From Eublepharis macularius (Eukaryota; Chordata; Lepidosauria; Squamata; Eublepharidae): a DNA stretch of 64,000 bases. The notes under the pieces were generated by a model that did no database searches, was not told where the DNA came from, and saw nothing but the letters and a program-made list of their open reading frames with translations. The stretch is from positions 17,432,001 through 17,496,000 of the forward strand of contig NC_072805.1 of assembly GCF_028583425.1 (NCBI RefSeq). The letters are read 5' to 3'. The position numbers were made by a program, and so were the translations under genes. How positions within the stretch are numbered: the first letter of the stretch is position 1; each line of letters begins with the position of its first letter. Of the stretch, positions 11,627-21,589 are shown one piece after another.

Positions 11627-11997
11627 TCTAACCCTATCCCCCCCCTTTTCCTCCCCCCTCCCTATCGACTTCCAACAGCTTTCCAACCCTTAACCCTTCT
11701 TATTACTTAAATCTATTCATTTATACTTTTCCTACCACATATAGTCATAATATCCCTTACTCTAAGCAGATTCTAATTTTTCTGATATTCTATCAAATAT
11801 GTCAAATATACTATCAATATAGTATACACCTATCAAATATACTATCAGTATAGTATAGTATACATCTTATACTCCTCAATGTAGTGGACCAGTATAGTAT
11901 AGTATAATGTATAGCAAAGATCTTAGTTTAAACATATTCTAATTCTTTTAAACATATATTCTATCGAATATACTACTATCAATATTATATGTATTAT
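11627..11997 (-). mobile_element. L1-like 3' UTR fragment, second copy
   Basis: Nearly identical to 8069-8452, including 'ctatcgacttccaacagc' and the 'caatatagtatacacctat' tract. It lies directly after repeat copy 2, whereas at 7.3-8.5 kb the same two segments are separated by about 600 bp. Confidence 0.5.
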
Positions 11998-12003
11998 ATA
12001 ATA

Positions 12004-12250
12004 TTCTGTTCATAGTCAAGGAGCAGCAGTTGCCACTCAGGAAAAAAACTGATACTACTACTATAGTGCTGGAAAAGGAGCTGACCAAAACTACCAAAGC
12101 CATCAGTGGGATTGAAAACATAGTAGGCCCACACCAGAATAATGAAAACAGTGAAGCAGGTGTGATGGGGCCAAAGACAGGACAGACAGTATGCGCCATC
12201 AATGAAACTTGTGCTGCTAGCAGAACAATCTACACAGCAAAAAAGCAGCC
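12004..12250. repeat. unclassified repeat related to 11265-11310
   Basis: 'gtcaaggagcagcagttgcc' and 'actcaggaaaaa' are shared with the start of 11265-11310. An open frame of about 80 residues covers it without a recognisable domain. Confidence 0.35.
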
Positions 12251-12462
12251 GGGAGATAAAACATAAAAACAGATTACCTTGCCAGTGGATTAACAAGGGC
12301 ATTCCCCAATGACGGGGGTCTCTGGCAGCAAAGAAGCAAACAAAAAGGCAGGCCATGGACCATTATCACAATACCAAATAACCCATGCCTCCAATCAGAG
12401 AATCTAGGAGTTGGTGCCAGTTAGCTGAGGAAACATTACTGCAATGCATTAAAATAACATGG

Positions 12463-13052
12463 AGCATGTAATGATTTTAAGTGTGTATGTGTGTGTTTAA
12501 ATGCTTGGTGTGGTACAGACGAAGAGTGGGGGTGAAAGAGAGGGATGAGGGAGTGAGATGATTGGTTGATGACTGAGAGTGCGGGCAGAGTAAACTGCAG
12601 TTTTGAGTTACTGAGAGCCAAGCTACAAGTGACGCCTCTCACAGGTTGGACACTTGTCAGCTTACCTCAAGTTTTGATGGGAAATGTAGGCATCCTGGTT
12701 TTACAGCTTGGCTCTCCATTACAGCTGCAAGACCAGGATGCCTACATTTCCCATCAAAACTTGAGAGAAGCTGACAAGTGTCCAACTTGTGTCAGGTGTC
12801 ACTTGTAGCTTGGCTCTGAGGCAGAGAAAAGATTCAGACTGGGCAAAGCAGGCAACTGGTATGGAAGCCTGAAAGGATTCTCAGTCTAGTTCAGTCAGGC
12901 AATCTGTGTGAAGCCCGAACTGTGTGCTTCTGAGAGAAATATTGAGTCAGGTTTTGATGGGCAAGCTGTCAAAAGACAGCACCCTCCACTCTTCATCTGT
13001 ACGACACCAAGCATTTAAACACACATGCACACACACTTAAAATCATTACACA
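12463..13052. mobile_element. LTR-like dispersed repeat (fossil), second copy, with inverted ends
   Basis: Positions 12463-12965 are the reverse complement of the 5.84-6.39 kb repeat. Positions 12975-13052 repeat its outer end in the opposite direction ('cttcatctgtacgacacca', 'cacttaaaatcattaca'), so both ends carry the same 70-80 bp facing outward. Either two copies sit head to head, or the element has long inverted ends. A 200-bp palindromic MITE is inserted at 12616-12815. Confidence 0.4.
12616..12815. mobile_element. 200-bp palindromic MITE (AGCCAAGCTACAAGTGAC ends), copy A
   Basis: The two halves are near-perfect inverted repeats beginning AGCCAAGCTACAAGTGAC and including 'gatgggaaatgtaggcatc'. 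Both flanks read CTGAG (12611-12615 and 12816-12820), an apparent 5-bp target duplication. Non-coding; superfamily not assigned. Confidence 0.75.
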
Positions 13053-13457
13053 CCCTTTTTTCAGTCTTAGTGGAAATACTGAACTGAATAGTTCAATTAA
13101 TGGGAGGGCAGGTGACCTTCCCTGAGAGGAGAGGCCCAGAAGGCCTTGGGTCTTTTGTATCCAGAAAGCTACACAGACATGAAAAGGAACTGTAGGAAAT
13201 CTGTGAAGGCTGGATAAATCAGCAGACCCCTGAATTTTTACTTTATCTGGACTGAAGAATTCATAGTCTCTGTGTGAAGTCACAGTAACAGCCACTACGA
13301 TTTTTTGTCTTAATATGGACTACGGCAGTTCAGCTCCAAATTAAAGGAAAAGACTCATCACATACACTACAATTATAGGCTGTGAACAGCACAGATTCTG
13401 AAGGAGTAAGTTAGTCCTTAGGGAGCCACTGGGTTTTTATCTTATTCTACAAAGATG

Positions 13458-13553
13458 CAATCTACTATTGGAGATGGTCAATAGCCTCAGTTTAAAACAC
13501 TTTGGCAATCTACTATTGGAGATGTTCAATAGCCTCAGTTTATAACACTTTGG
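13458..13553 (+). repeat. 48-bp tandem duplication
   Basis: 'caatctactattggagatg' begins two successive 48-bp blocks that differ at a few positions. A local duplication in otherwise unique sequence. Confidence 0.85.
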
Positions 13554-13559
13554 CCAATA

Positions 13560-14255
13560 CCTTTATTCCTCAGGATGGGGTTAAAACATGTGTCATACTC
13601 CCTTCAAAAGGGGTGGTAATAGGATCATAATGACCTGTTGATTGGCATTAGAATCTGGATTCCCCAGAACCTGGCCCACTATATCAAACTGGCTCTTGTT
13701 AGAGATGGTGTCATACAGGAATGACTCCAGAGACAAGATGAACACAACTGAAATAAGAACTCTTTCCCAGTTGTAATGTTGTGGAGACCGTTTTGTGTTT
13801 CATATTAGTCTCAGAATACTAGAAGCAGGAACAGTTCCAGCCCAAGTTTTACTCATGGCTGAAGGACTACTAGGGAAAGCTTGAGCTAGGCCTTGGGTTG
13901 TTTTCTTTGTTTCTGCGGAATAAAGTTACTCTGTGTTGATTAAAAGAGACCCTCTGTACATTCCTAAATGACTGCTGCATCTTATAGCAACGAGATTGGG
14001 AACCATGGGTAGAGCTGGCACCATTCCCTGGTAAGAAAAAGGGGAGTGTGGGCAACCATGGAACAGACAGGGGAAAAACTGTCTTCCAAAGGCATTGGGC
14101 TTAGAGGTGCAGGTTTATCATGTCTGTTAAAACAGAAGCAGCTGAGGATCCCCAGTCATTACACTGACGGTTGCAGGCTGCTATGTCACGGTGACAGCTG
14201 CATTAACTCCTGCCTCCAGGGACTGCACCGTGGAAGCAAGAACAGTCTGGGAGGA
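13560..14255. other. stretch with no recognised gene
   Basis: No gene, RNA or transposon terminus is recognised in either strand. Confidence 0.4.
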
Positions 14256-14313
14256 GGAGGGATTTCTTGAGCCAGGCAGGCCCATTTCCAAAGGCCTTGT
14301 GGAAAAGCCTCAG

Positions 14314-14513
14314 AGCCAAGCTACAAGTGATGCCTGACACAGGTTGAACACTTGTCAGCTTCCCTCAAGTTTTGATGGGAAATGTAGGCATCCTGGTCTT
14401 GCAGCTGTAATGGAGAGCCAAGCTGTAAAACCAGGACGCCTACATTTCCCATCAAAAATTGAGGGAAGCTGACAAGTGTCCAACCTGTGTAAGGCGTCAC
14501 TTGTAGCTTGGCT
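14314..14513. mobile_element. 200-bp palindromic MITE (AGCCAAGCTACAAGTGA ends), copy B
   Basis: The same family and the same length (200 bp) as 12616-12815. Flanks are CTCAG on both sides (14309-14313 and 14514-14518), again a 5-bp duplication and the reverse complement of the CTGAG around copy A. Confidence 0.75.
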
Positions 14514-14598
14514 CTCAGCCTCCGATCCCAGGCCTCTGTTAAGTTACACCTCCAAGTGTCTCCCCTCAGAGCTGACACAGCCAAGGAAGGGGAGGGGC

Positions 14599-14817
14599 TA
14601 GGGTTGACAGGTCCAGGTAGGGAAATTCCTGGAGATTTTAGGGGTGGAGCCTGGAGAAGGTGGGGTTTGAGGAGGGGAGGGGCCTCAGTGAGGTGTAATG
14701 CCATATAGTTCACCCTTCAGATCAGCCATTTTCTCCAGGGGAACTGATCTCTGTTTCCTGGAGACCCATTGTAATTCCGGGAGATCTCCAGCTACCACCT
14801 GGAGGCTGGCAACCCTA
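14599..14817. mobile_element. TAGGGTTGAC hAT MITE with perfect 8-bp duplication
   Basis: Ends are TAGGGTTGACAGG and GGCTGGCAACCCTA, with the usual 'attcctggagattt' and 'gggagatctccag' interior. GGAGGGGC stands on both sides (14591-14598 and 14818-14825). This perfect duplication makes it probably the youngest insertion of this family in the window. Confidence 0.85.
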
Positions 14818-15235
14818 GGAGGGGCCTAGTCTGGCTGGCAGATAACAAAAGGCTTTAGAAAAAAAGCCTCTCAGACTCCCAACTGAGAGATCTGCTACAC
14901 CTCCAGGTGTCTTCGCTCAGAGCTGAGACAGGCAAGGAGAGGCCTTTATCCAGGTAGGCATGCAGGCAAAGACTCTGAGAAAGAGCCTTGGAGCCGAGGG
15001 CTCTGCTGGCCACATCTCCAGGCTTCTCCCCTCCAAACCAAAGAGACAAGTGCCTTTAATCAGGCTGGCATGCTGCGGCAGCCTTGAATGAAGAGCCATT
15101 GTGAGGAGGCTCCGATGGGCCACACCTCTGGAATTAGTCCTTGGTAATCCAGGGTGCCTGGGAGGGAACAGGCGCCTTTAATCAGGCTGGCATTTTCCAG
15201 CGTCTTGAAGATGCGTCTTTTGAGCCATGACTGCA

Positions 15236-15775
15236 ATAAAAAAGACAAACTTTTCTTCTTTAAATGTAGTTGTATTCTTCACTAGAATGTTGATTGAGGG
15301 TTAAAAACTTTTAAAAGAAACCATTCTCCTCAGCCTCAAGGATGAAGGAAAAGCAGAGGACAACAATTTTGCTTTAGAGCAGAGAACGTTATTCATTTCC
15401 ACCAATATTACCTGAGCATGATATCCATATGTTAGTTGCGGAGAGGGGGATGTTTTGTTTATACCTAACTAACCCACCTGGAATTTGAACTCCCACCTAC
15501 AAGTTGGAGCAACATTCTTGTTTCACTTTTCTTTTTTAAAAAAGGAAAAATACACTCTTGAGGAGAAGTAGGGACAGCTTTTTATTTAGTTAGGTTATTT
15601 AAAACATTTGTATGCCACCTTTCCACCCAAGCGCAATCAATAAATTTCTATAAAGGTTCCAAAGCAGACCTGCATCCGGATACAATAGGATGGCAAGGGG
15701 TGGAAAAATGTGCTTAGGTATTTTTGGTAAAGTATTAAAAAACAGGAACCCTGGGATATAGGTCATCTAAGAAGT
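15236..15775. other. stretch with no recognised gene
   Basis: AT-rich. 'ttatttaaaacatttgtatgccacctttcc' is reminiscent of a LINE or SINE tail near 15595, but it is too worn to name. Confidence 0.35.
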
Positions 15776-15779
15776 CAAA

Positions 15780-17300
15780 TGTCAAAATGATAATTTTAAT
15801 AAATCGTACCAGATGACTAGTAGGGTCCTCTGAGTAATTTTCTCATAGTATGACACATCATTCAATTGGCGCACAATTTCCTGGTGACAGGACTCACAGT
15901 CAAGAATCACTTTGGCACCCTGTTTGTCGACCAGTTTGATCACAATATAGGAGTCAGATGTTAAGGTGGTAAGTGCCTTCCGTTCCTGTTTATTTAAATA
16001 AAATCTATCATGCATACATGATTTTTCCAACTCTTCTATGTCTCTCAGAAACACCTTCTCAAATACAAGAATGTTCAGATTATTTAAATGGTATGAATGT
16101 AGACTTGGGTTTAATATAGACTCTGGCGGTGTTTCTAAAGAAGCTTTTAAATTTTAATTGGCGGGTGAGTTTAAAGAAGTCCAATCGAGTTTGAAATGGA
16201 TCATATTTGGGCAGTAGTATGAAACCCAAACCCAAATTAAGTACTCTCATCTCCATATGTGGAAGAGATCTTTTAGATAGATTCGCCATTCAGTTTTCCT
16301 GCCTCGTCGAGGAAAATACTCTGGAGGTGTGTCCCTCCCCCATTTTTTGTAGCCTCTTGGCCCTAAAAAAGGTCTATTCAGTTCTTTTTCCTCTTGAGAG
16401 GTAGAAGCCCCTTGATCCCCATCAGTAAATCAGCTCAGAATTAGAAACCGTTTAATCTGCACAAGAGACATTTCCCCTCAAATTGTTGGAACCTGGAGAG
16501 CACCATTTATAAACCCTGGATGTGGAGTAATTATGGGCATCTCTATTAAATTTGATTTTACTCTCCCTCAGATTATTCTCAAAGTTCTTAAACTGTGATT
16601 TTAATTCAGATATCTTAACGTCAAAAGTGTCAGACTGTAGGTTCTCCTTTAAAGCCTGCTTAGTCAATTCAATCTCAGATTTACGTTTTTTCATCTCAAG
16701 CTGTGATTGCTCTATAATAAGTAACATAAGGTCCATAGAACATTTATTGAATATAGTAATCCATTGCACATGGAATTCTTTGCAGTGTAGATAAGGCAGT
16801 AGCCTTTTGAATTCATAATCCGCTGGGGATTCAATTGGCTTTGATATAGTCAGTTAAAGATACAGCATGTAAATGCAGTCTAGATCTTTTCTTATTAAGA
16901 AATAATAATTGGTTCCAATCAGAAGCTGTTTTACCATCTTCTGAGTCTAACATACTTGGCATATTGGCCAAGATACGAATCGGTTGGTCAAATGAGCCAT
17001 GTCCAAAGGCGGTTAACTGTAATGCATACAATGAACCACGGTGTAGTATTAGCAACACAACAGAGCCACCGTGTGGTAGTAACTGGTAATTAATTAAGTA
17101 ACACAATCACCCTAGTAAATATAAACGTTATAATATATTGTTTGCAACAGTATGCCCAAGTACCAATAATTCAATGTAGACAGCGTAATCACAATTATCT
17201 GATAGAAGCAATTAATGCCACAAACAGATGACTTATACAACGGGCTTCCGGTATACATCCCATTTCAGGAATCGAGTTTCGTCATCAGGTTCAACGCAAA
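15780..17300 (-). mobile_element. Penelope-like retroelement (fossil), 5' part, broken
   Basis: Read right to left, there is a leader region (about 17140-17300) with a CTGATGA...GAAA core. It is followed by an N-terminal segment with LNQLL-like and 'RLHLHAVSLTDYI' motifs, a lysine/glutamate-rich coiled stretch, an 'LNLGLGFILLPKYDPFQT' motif and an 'IVIKLVDKQGAKVIL' motif. This order is that of Penelope-like elements just before the reverse transcriptase. The reverse transcriptase and endonuclease parts are absent, so the copy is truncated. It carries several breaks and is an old, inactive copy. Confidence 0.7.
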
Positions 17301-17355
17301 GTAATCTTCAGTAGGAAATACACTCTTCCACTCATATAATCATCTTCAGTGTTAC

Positions 17356-17604
17356 TAGGCCTCCCACCTCCCTCCAGGCCCCTTTGCTGCCCAGGGGAGA
17401 ATTTTGTAAAAAGCTGGCATCACACACTGCATGATGCCACTTCCAAAGAAAACCTTATCCCATCCTTTCCACTGACTGCTAGAGTGATGTGATGTCACTT
17501 CCATTTTCCCCTGGAAGTTTTGTCATGGCACACGCAATGGCTGTGCCCCCATGTCCCCGACCCCCAAGCTCCCACCGGTTGCTAGGCACAGCCTGGCAAC
17601 CCTA
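17356..17604. mobile_element. diverged TAGGC.../GGCAACCCTA MITE
   Basis: The right end CCTGGCAACCCTA is clear and the left TAGGCCTCCCACC is worn. The interior has 'gtgatgtcacttcc', as in the related copies. No duplication is visible. Confidence 0.5.
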
Positions 17605-19410
17605 GGATAGAGTCACTTTCTATTCTACAAATAGTAAAATTGATGTTTGGCATAAATAAAAGAGTGTGTTTGGGTCAAAGAGGGAACCCAATTCCAGGAC
17701 ACTATTTCCCAGTCATCCAATGGATCTTGCAGATATCTTTACCCAGAAAAGTTACGCTGGCAGAAGTAATACATAGAATTTTCTCATGAATAGGCTGTCA
17801 GCAGAGATATAGGATTCTGTTCATAGAACTGCCCCAGAAGAAGAATCCAAGATTCTACTCATAGAAAAAAAGAGAGAATGCAGACAAATCATTTCAAGAA
17901 AACTTTTCCATTTGCATCACAGAGGAAGATTTTTAAAAGATTGTGAACGGGAAATACTGCCTCACATACCAAAAGCCCCCTTTTCCCTTGGCAAGGTGTG
18001 CTTTCTTTGAGTAGTGAAAGATTAATTGTCCTATGTCTAGACACCAATATGCAAGAGATTTCAGGGGATTCCCCAGGTATGCAAAAAAGACTTCATAATT
18101 TAAAAAACCAAACAAAAAACAGCAGCCAGATGATGAGCACACCCTCCAGAACTCACCAAATGTTGAGAGCAGCTAAGACAAAAGAAAAGGAAAGACTGGA
18201 GGCAAGGATATTGGCCTACACAACCCCCTAGAAATTGGTAATATCATAGGAAGGGTGAGCCCTGCCCAGCCCAAACTCCACCTCCGTGCACATGCGAGTG
18301 CGTATGTGCGTGGACGGCATTTGCACCAGGTTTTTGCTTCAGCGTAGCTTCTTGACTGCGTTGGCTTCCCTTAGAGACAGTATCTACCAGTCATTGTTCT
18401 GTTTGTTTTTTAGTTTTTCCAGTGTTTTTTCAGACCACTGCCAAAATAGTGTGGAAAAAAACAATGAAAAATTCAAAGAAAAAAACAAATAGCAACAAAT
18501 GATAATGTTTGGAACGGAGGCGAAACCCGAGGCAATTAAGAAGCCACTGGAGGGACCTTAGCAGTGATCTGAAGCCAAAGAGTCTGCTCTGTAAAGCTGC
18601 CATTTCCCCCAAGGTCACTGCTCACTTTATTCTGGAGATCAGATGGAGAGCCCCATCTCCAGCCTGGCAGATGGCAACCTGAGCTGTAGCACCTATTTCT
18701 GGGCTAGATCCTCTTCCTTACCTAGTCTGAGACAACAGTCAGTGCTATAAGCCATTGTGTTACACCGCAGGACTGCTGAACTGCCTTGCGCTCTTGAGGA
18801 AAGGGAATTTCCCCAATTACTTATCTCCTCCCCATGACACTTTGTGAGGTCCCCAACTTGTATTCGCATATTTTCAGAATGCAAAATATGAAGAAGTTGA
18901 TTGGGGAAAGGGAGAAGGCAGAACAGCCACTAAATAATGTTTTAGAACTAAATGCCTCCGAAGCCTTCACCCAAAATTTTATTCAGGAGAAGGTCAAAAT
19001 GTGTATAAAAAGAGGAGGGGGAAGTCAGGGGGGAAGAGTCCACTTCTTAAAGCTACTACATTAAGCAATGGGACAGCTTTCTTTGGGCTTCATTATGAAA
19101 TATTTTTGTTAACTTGAATGAAAATTAAAAGAATCTCTCTTAGAGCTGTTAATGATTTCTTAACTGTATCCTTGTACATTCCTAAACAAAATGGAGAGAT
19201 TTTGCTCAGGAAACAACAGAGGGGCTTGCCCAGGCCTTCCAAACTTCTTCCTGGAACAGAGTCTGTGGTCACACTCTGTGGAATACTGAAAAGGTATAAT
19301 TCAGGTTTACAGATTACTTTTATGGAAGTGATTTGAGGAATGCAAGAAAGGGCTGTTTTGATGTGTACAGCCACAACACTTAAAAAAAGAAATGTAATTT
19401 TACAAGAAGT
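17605..19410. other. stretch with no recognised gene
   Basis: A worn MITE remnant lies near 18615-18685 ('ctggagatcagatgga', 'gatggcaacc'). Elsewhere I see no gene, RNA or clear repeat. The open frames here lack motifs. Confidence 0.4.
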
Positions 19411-19416
19411 TTAGTA

Positions 19417-19600
19417 GTTCAGTTCAGTTCAGTACAGAGTTTATTGTGTATAGCCATAGGCCGTCACAAAATTACAAAGACCCCATTACATAAGATAAAA
19501 ATTAGGTAAAATACAACTATATACAATACAGATTTACCAAAAATGCCATTAAAACAGATGTCAATTAAAACCATCAATCAATAAGTTAACTGCAAGTTCA
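19417..19600 (-). mobile_element. R4-like LINE 3' end, short
   Basis: A simple AGTTC repeat is followed by 'tttattgtgtatagccatag', the same 3' terminus as the longer copy at 49366-49860. Only the 3' UTR remains. Confidence 0.5.
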
Positions 19601-19629
19601 AGAGTGATTTCCCTCTTGATTTCAACAAC

Positions 19630-21420
19630 TCATTTCATGGCCTCTGGTCCCAGAGATTAGTCCCTCCCTCCAGATGATAATTTCCCTTGACACCAAGGTG
19701 CCAGGGTTCCAGCATCCATGGAGACAGAGAACTCTGAAAGATGCTTCAGTTTTGCTCAGAGGGGCTTCAGACTGAGCAGAGTGTTGGTGGATTTGGTGAG
19801 TCTCAGCTCCTCAAGATGCCCAAATCTGAGAGACCTGTAAGTTACCTGGAGCGTTAGGGTTGAGTGATGTCCATGCATATGCATACACCTGTTTGATAGA
19901 GATTATACACTTGTTTCTTGCCTCATCTTTTTTGTTTCATAGACAGAGAGCAGGCACATCTCCAATGGCACGTGCTGAGCAAAATGGTTCCATGTCACTT
20001 CAGTGAGCTTAGCCACATCATCCAAGAGAAAGCAGAACGCAGATAGTAAAACACTTCCATTGCTTTCCTTACTTAGGGATGCAACAGTCACCCCTCTTGA
20101 TTTCCAAGAACTCAGTTCAAAGCCTCTGGTCCCAGAGATCCCTCCCTCCAGATGAGAAGTTCCATGGACACAAGGTCACGATGCCAGGGTTCCGGCCTCC
20201 ATGAAGAAAGAGAACTCTAAAAGATGCTTCCGTTGACCAGTGGGCCCAGAGGAGCTACAGACGGAGTGGTGTACAGGTGGATTTTGCAAGTATCAGCTCC
20301 TCAAAGATGCCCAGATCTGGGAGATCTGTAAGTTACCTGGAGTGTTAGGGTTGAGTGAGGTCCCTCCTGCCATGCACATGTGTACACCTGTTTCTACAAG
20401 ACAGGCAACATGCGTTCCTTTGACAAATGAAACCAGGGACCAGTGCCTGGATCAATGTGTGCTTTCAAACCACCTTCAGCTGCTCATGTCTGACAGATGC
20501 TTGGCGTATTTGGCATCCAAGGGATAGAGATTAGACGTTTGTTTCTTGCCTCATCTTTTTTTGTTTCATAGACAGAGAGCAGGCATATCTCCAATGGCAC
20601 GTGCTGAGCAAAATGGTTCCATGTCACTTCAGTGAACTTAGCCACATCGTCCAAGAAAAAGCAGAACACAGACAGTAAAACACTTCCATGAAGAAAGAGA
20701 ACTCTAAAAGATGCTTCCGTTAACCGTTGGGCTCAGAGGAGCATCAGACTAAGGAAAGTGTTGGTGGACTTTGCGAGTCTCAGCTCCTCAAGATGCCCAA
20801 ATCTGGGAGACCAGCAAGTTATCTGGAGTGTTAGGGTTGAGTGACGTCCATCCTGCTATGCCCATGCGTACACCTGTTTCTACAAGACAGACAACATGCG
20901 TTCCTTTGACAAATGAAACCAGGGACTAGTGCCTGGATCAACGTGTGCTTTCAAACCACCTTCAGCTGCTCATGTCTGACAGATGCTTGGCGTATTTGGC
21001 ATCCAAGGGATAGAGATTAGACAAAGTCATGATGCCAGGGTTCTGGCCTCCATGAAGAAAGAGAACTCTAAAAGATGCTTCCGTTAACCGTTGGGCTCAG
21101 AGGAGCATCAGACTAAGGAAAGTGTTGGTGGACTTTGCGAGTCTCAGCTCCTCAAAGATGCCCAAATCTGGGAGACCAGTAAGTTATCTGGAGTGTTAGG
21201 GTTGAGTGAGGTCCATCCTGCCATGCACCTGCGTACACCTGTTTCTACAAAAGAGCCAACATGCGTTCATTTGACAAATGAAACCAGGGACCAGTGCCTG
21301 CATCAATGTGTGCTTTCAATCACACCTTCAGCTATTTCTGTTAGATTAATCCTTGGCGTATTTTGGATCAAAGGGTTAGATATTATATGTTTGTTTCTTG
21401 CCTCATCTCGTTTCTTATAT
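19630..21420. repeat. cluster of four local duplications (about 360-480 bp spacing)
   Basis: The block 'agagaactctaaaagatgct' to 'ctggagtgttagggttgag' occurs near 19730, 20207, 20694 and 21058. Following blocks ('tgaaaccagggaccagtgc', 'tgtctgacagatgcttggc') repeat partly. Two reversed copies of the dispersed repeat seen at 7.3 and 11.5 kb (19926-20040, 20570-20690) sit between units. Each block contains 'tgtaagttacctggag', a donor-like site. Open frames of 95 and 122 codons on + cover units 2 and 4, with similar products but no known domain. Confidence 0.6.
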
Positions 21421-21589
21421 TGTCTCAGTTTCTTTGATGCCCCAGATTATACCCTGTGACACAGATGTGGTTGTTATTTCTGATCATGCTCACATTTCCC
21501 TAGCCCTTCAGCTTTTATATTGGGTTAGATCTCCTGATACGTTGCTTTTTAATGTTTCTCTTCTTAATGCTGGAACTTTTAAAACTCAA

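Larger units (their letters stand above)
14260..15235 (+). repeat. degenerate tandem repeat, about 111-122 bp period, with two MITE insertions
   Basis: The anchors 'ggctggcagataacaaaagg' (near 14832), 'ccaggtaggcatgcaggc' (14950), 'caggctggcatgctgcgg' (15060) and 'atcaggctggcattttcc' (15181) recur at 111-122 bp. They are separated by 'agagccttgg' and 'cacacctct'-like blocks. Earlier worn units occur at 14260-14313 and 14519-14598, between the MITEs. It is not similar in sequence to the 118-bp satellite at 21.6-47.4 kb. Confidence 0.5.
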
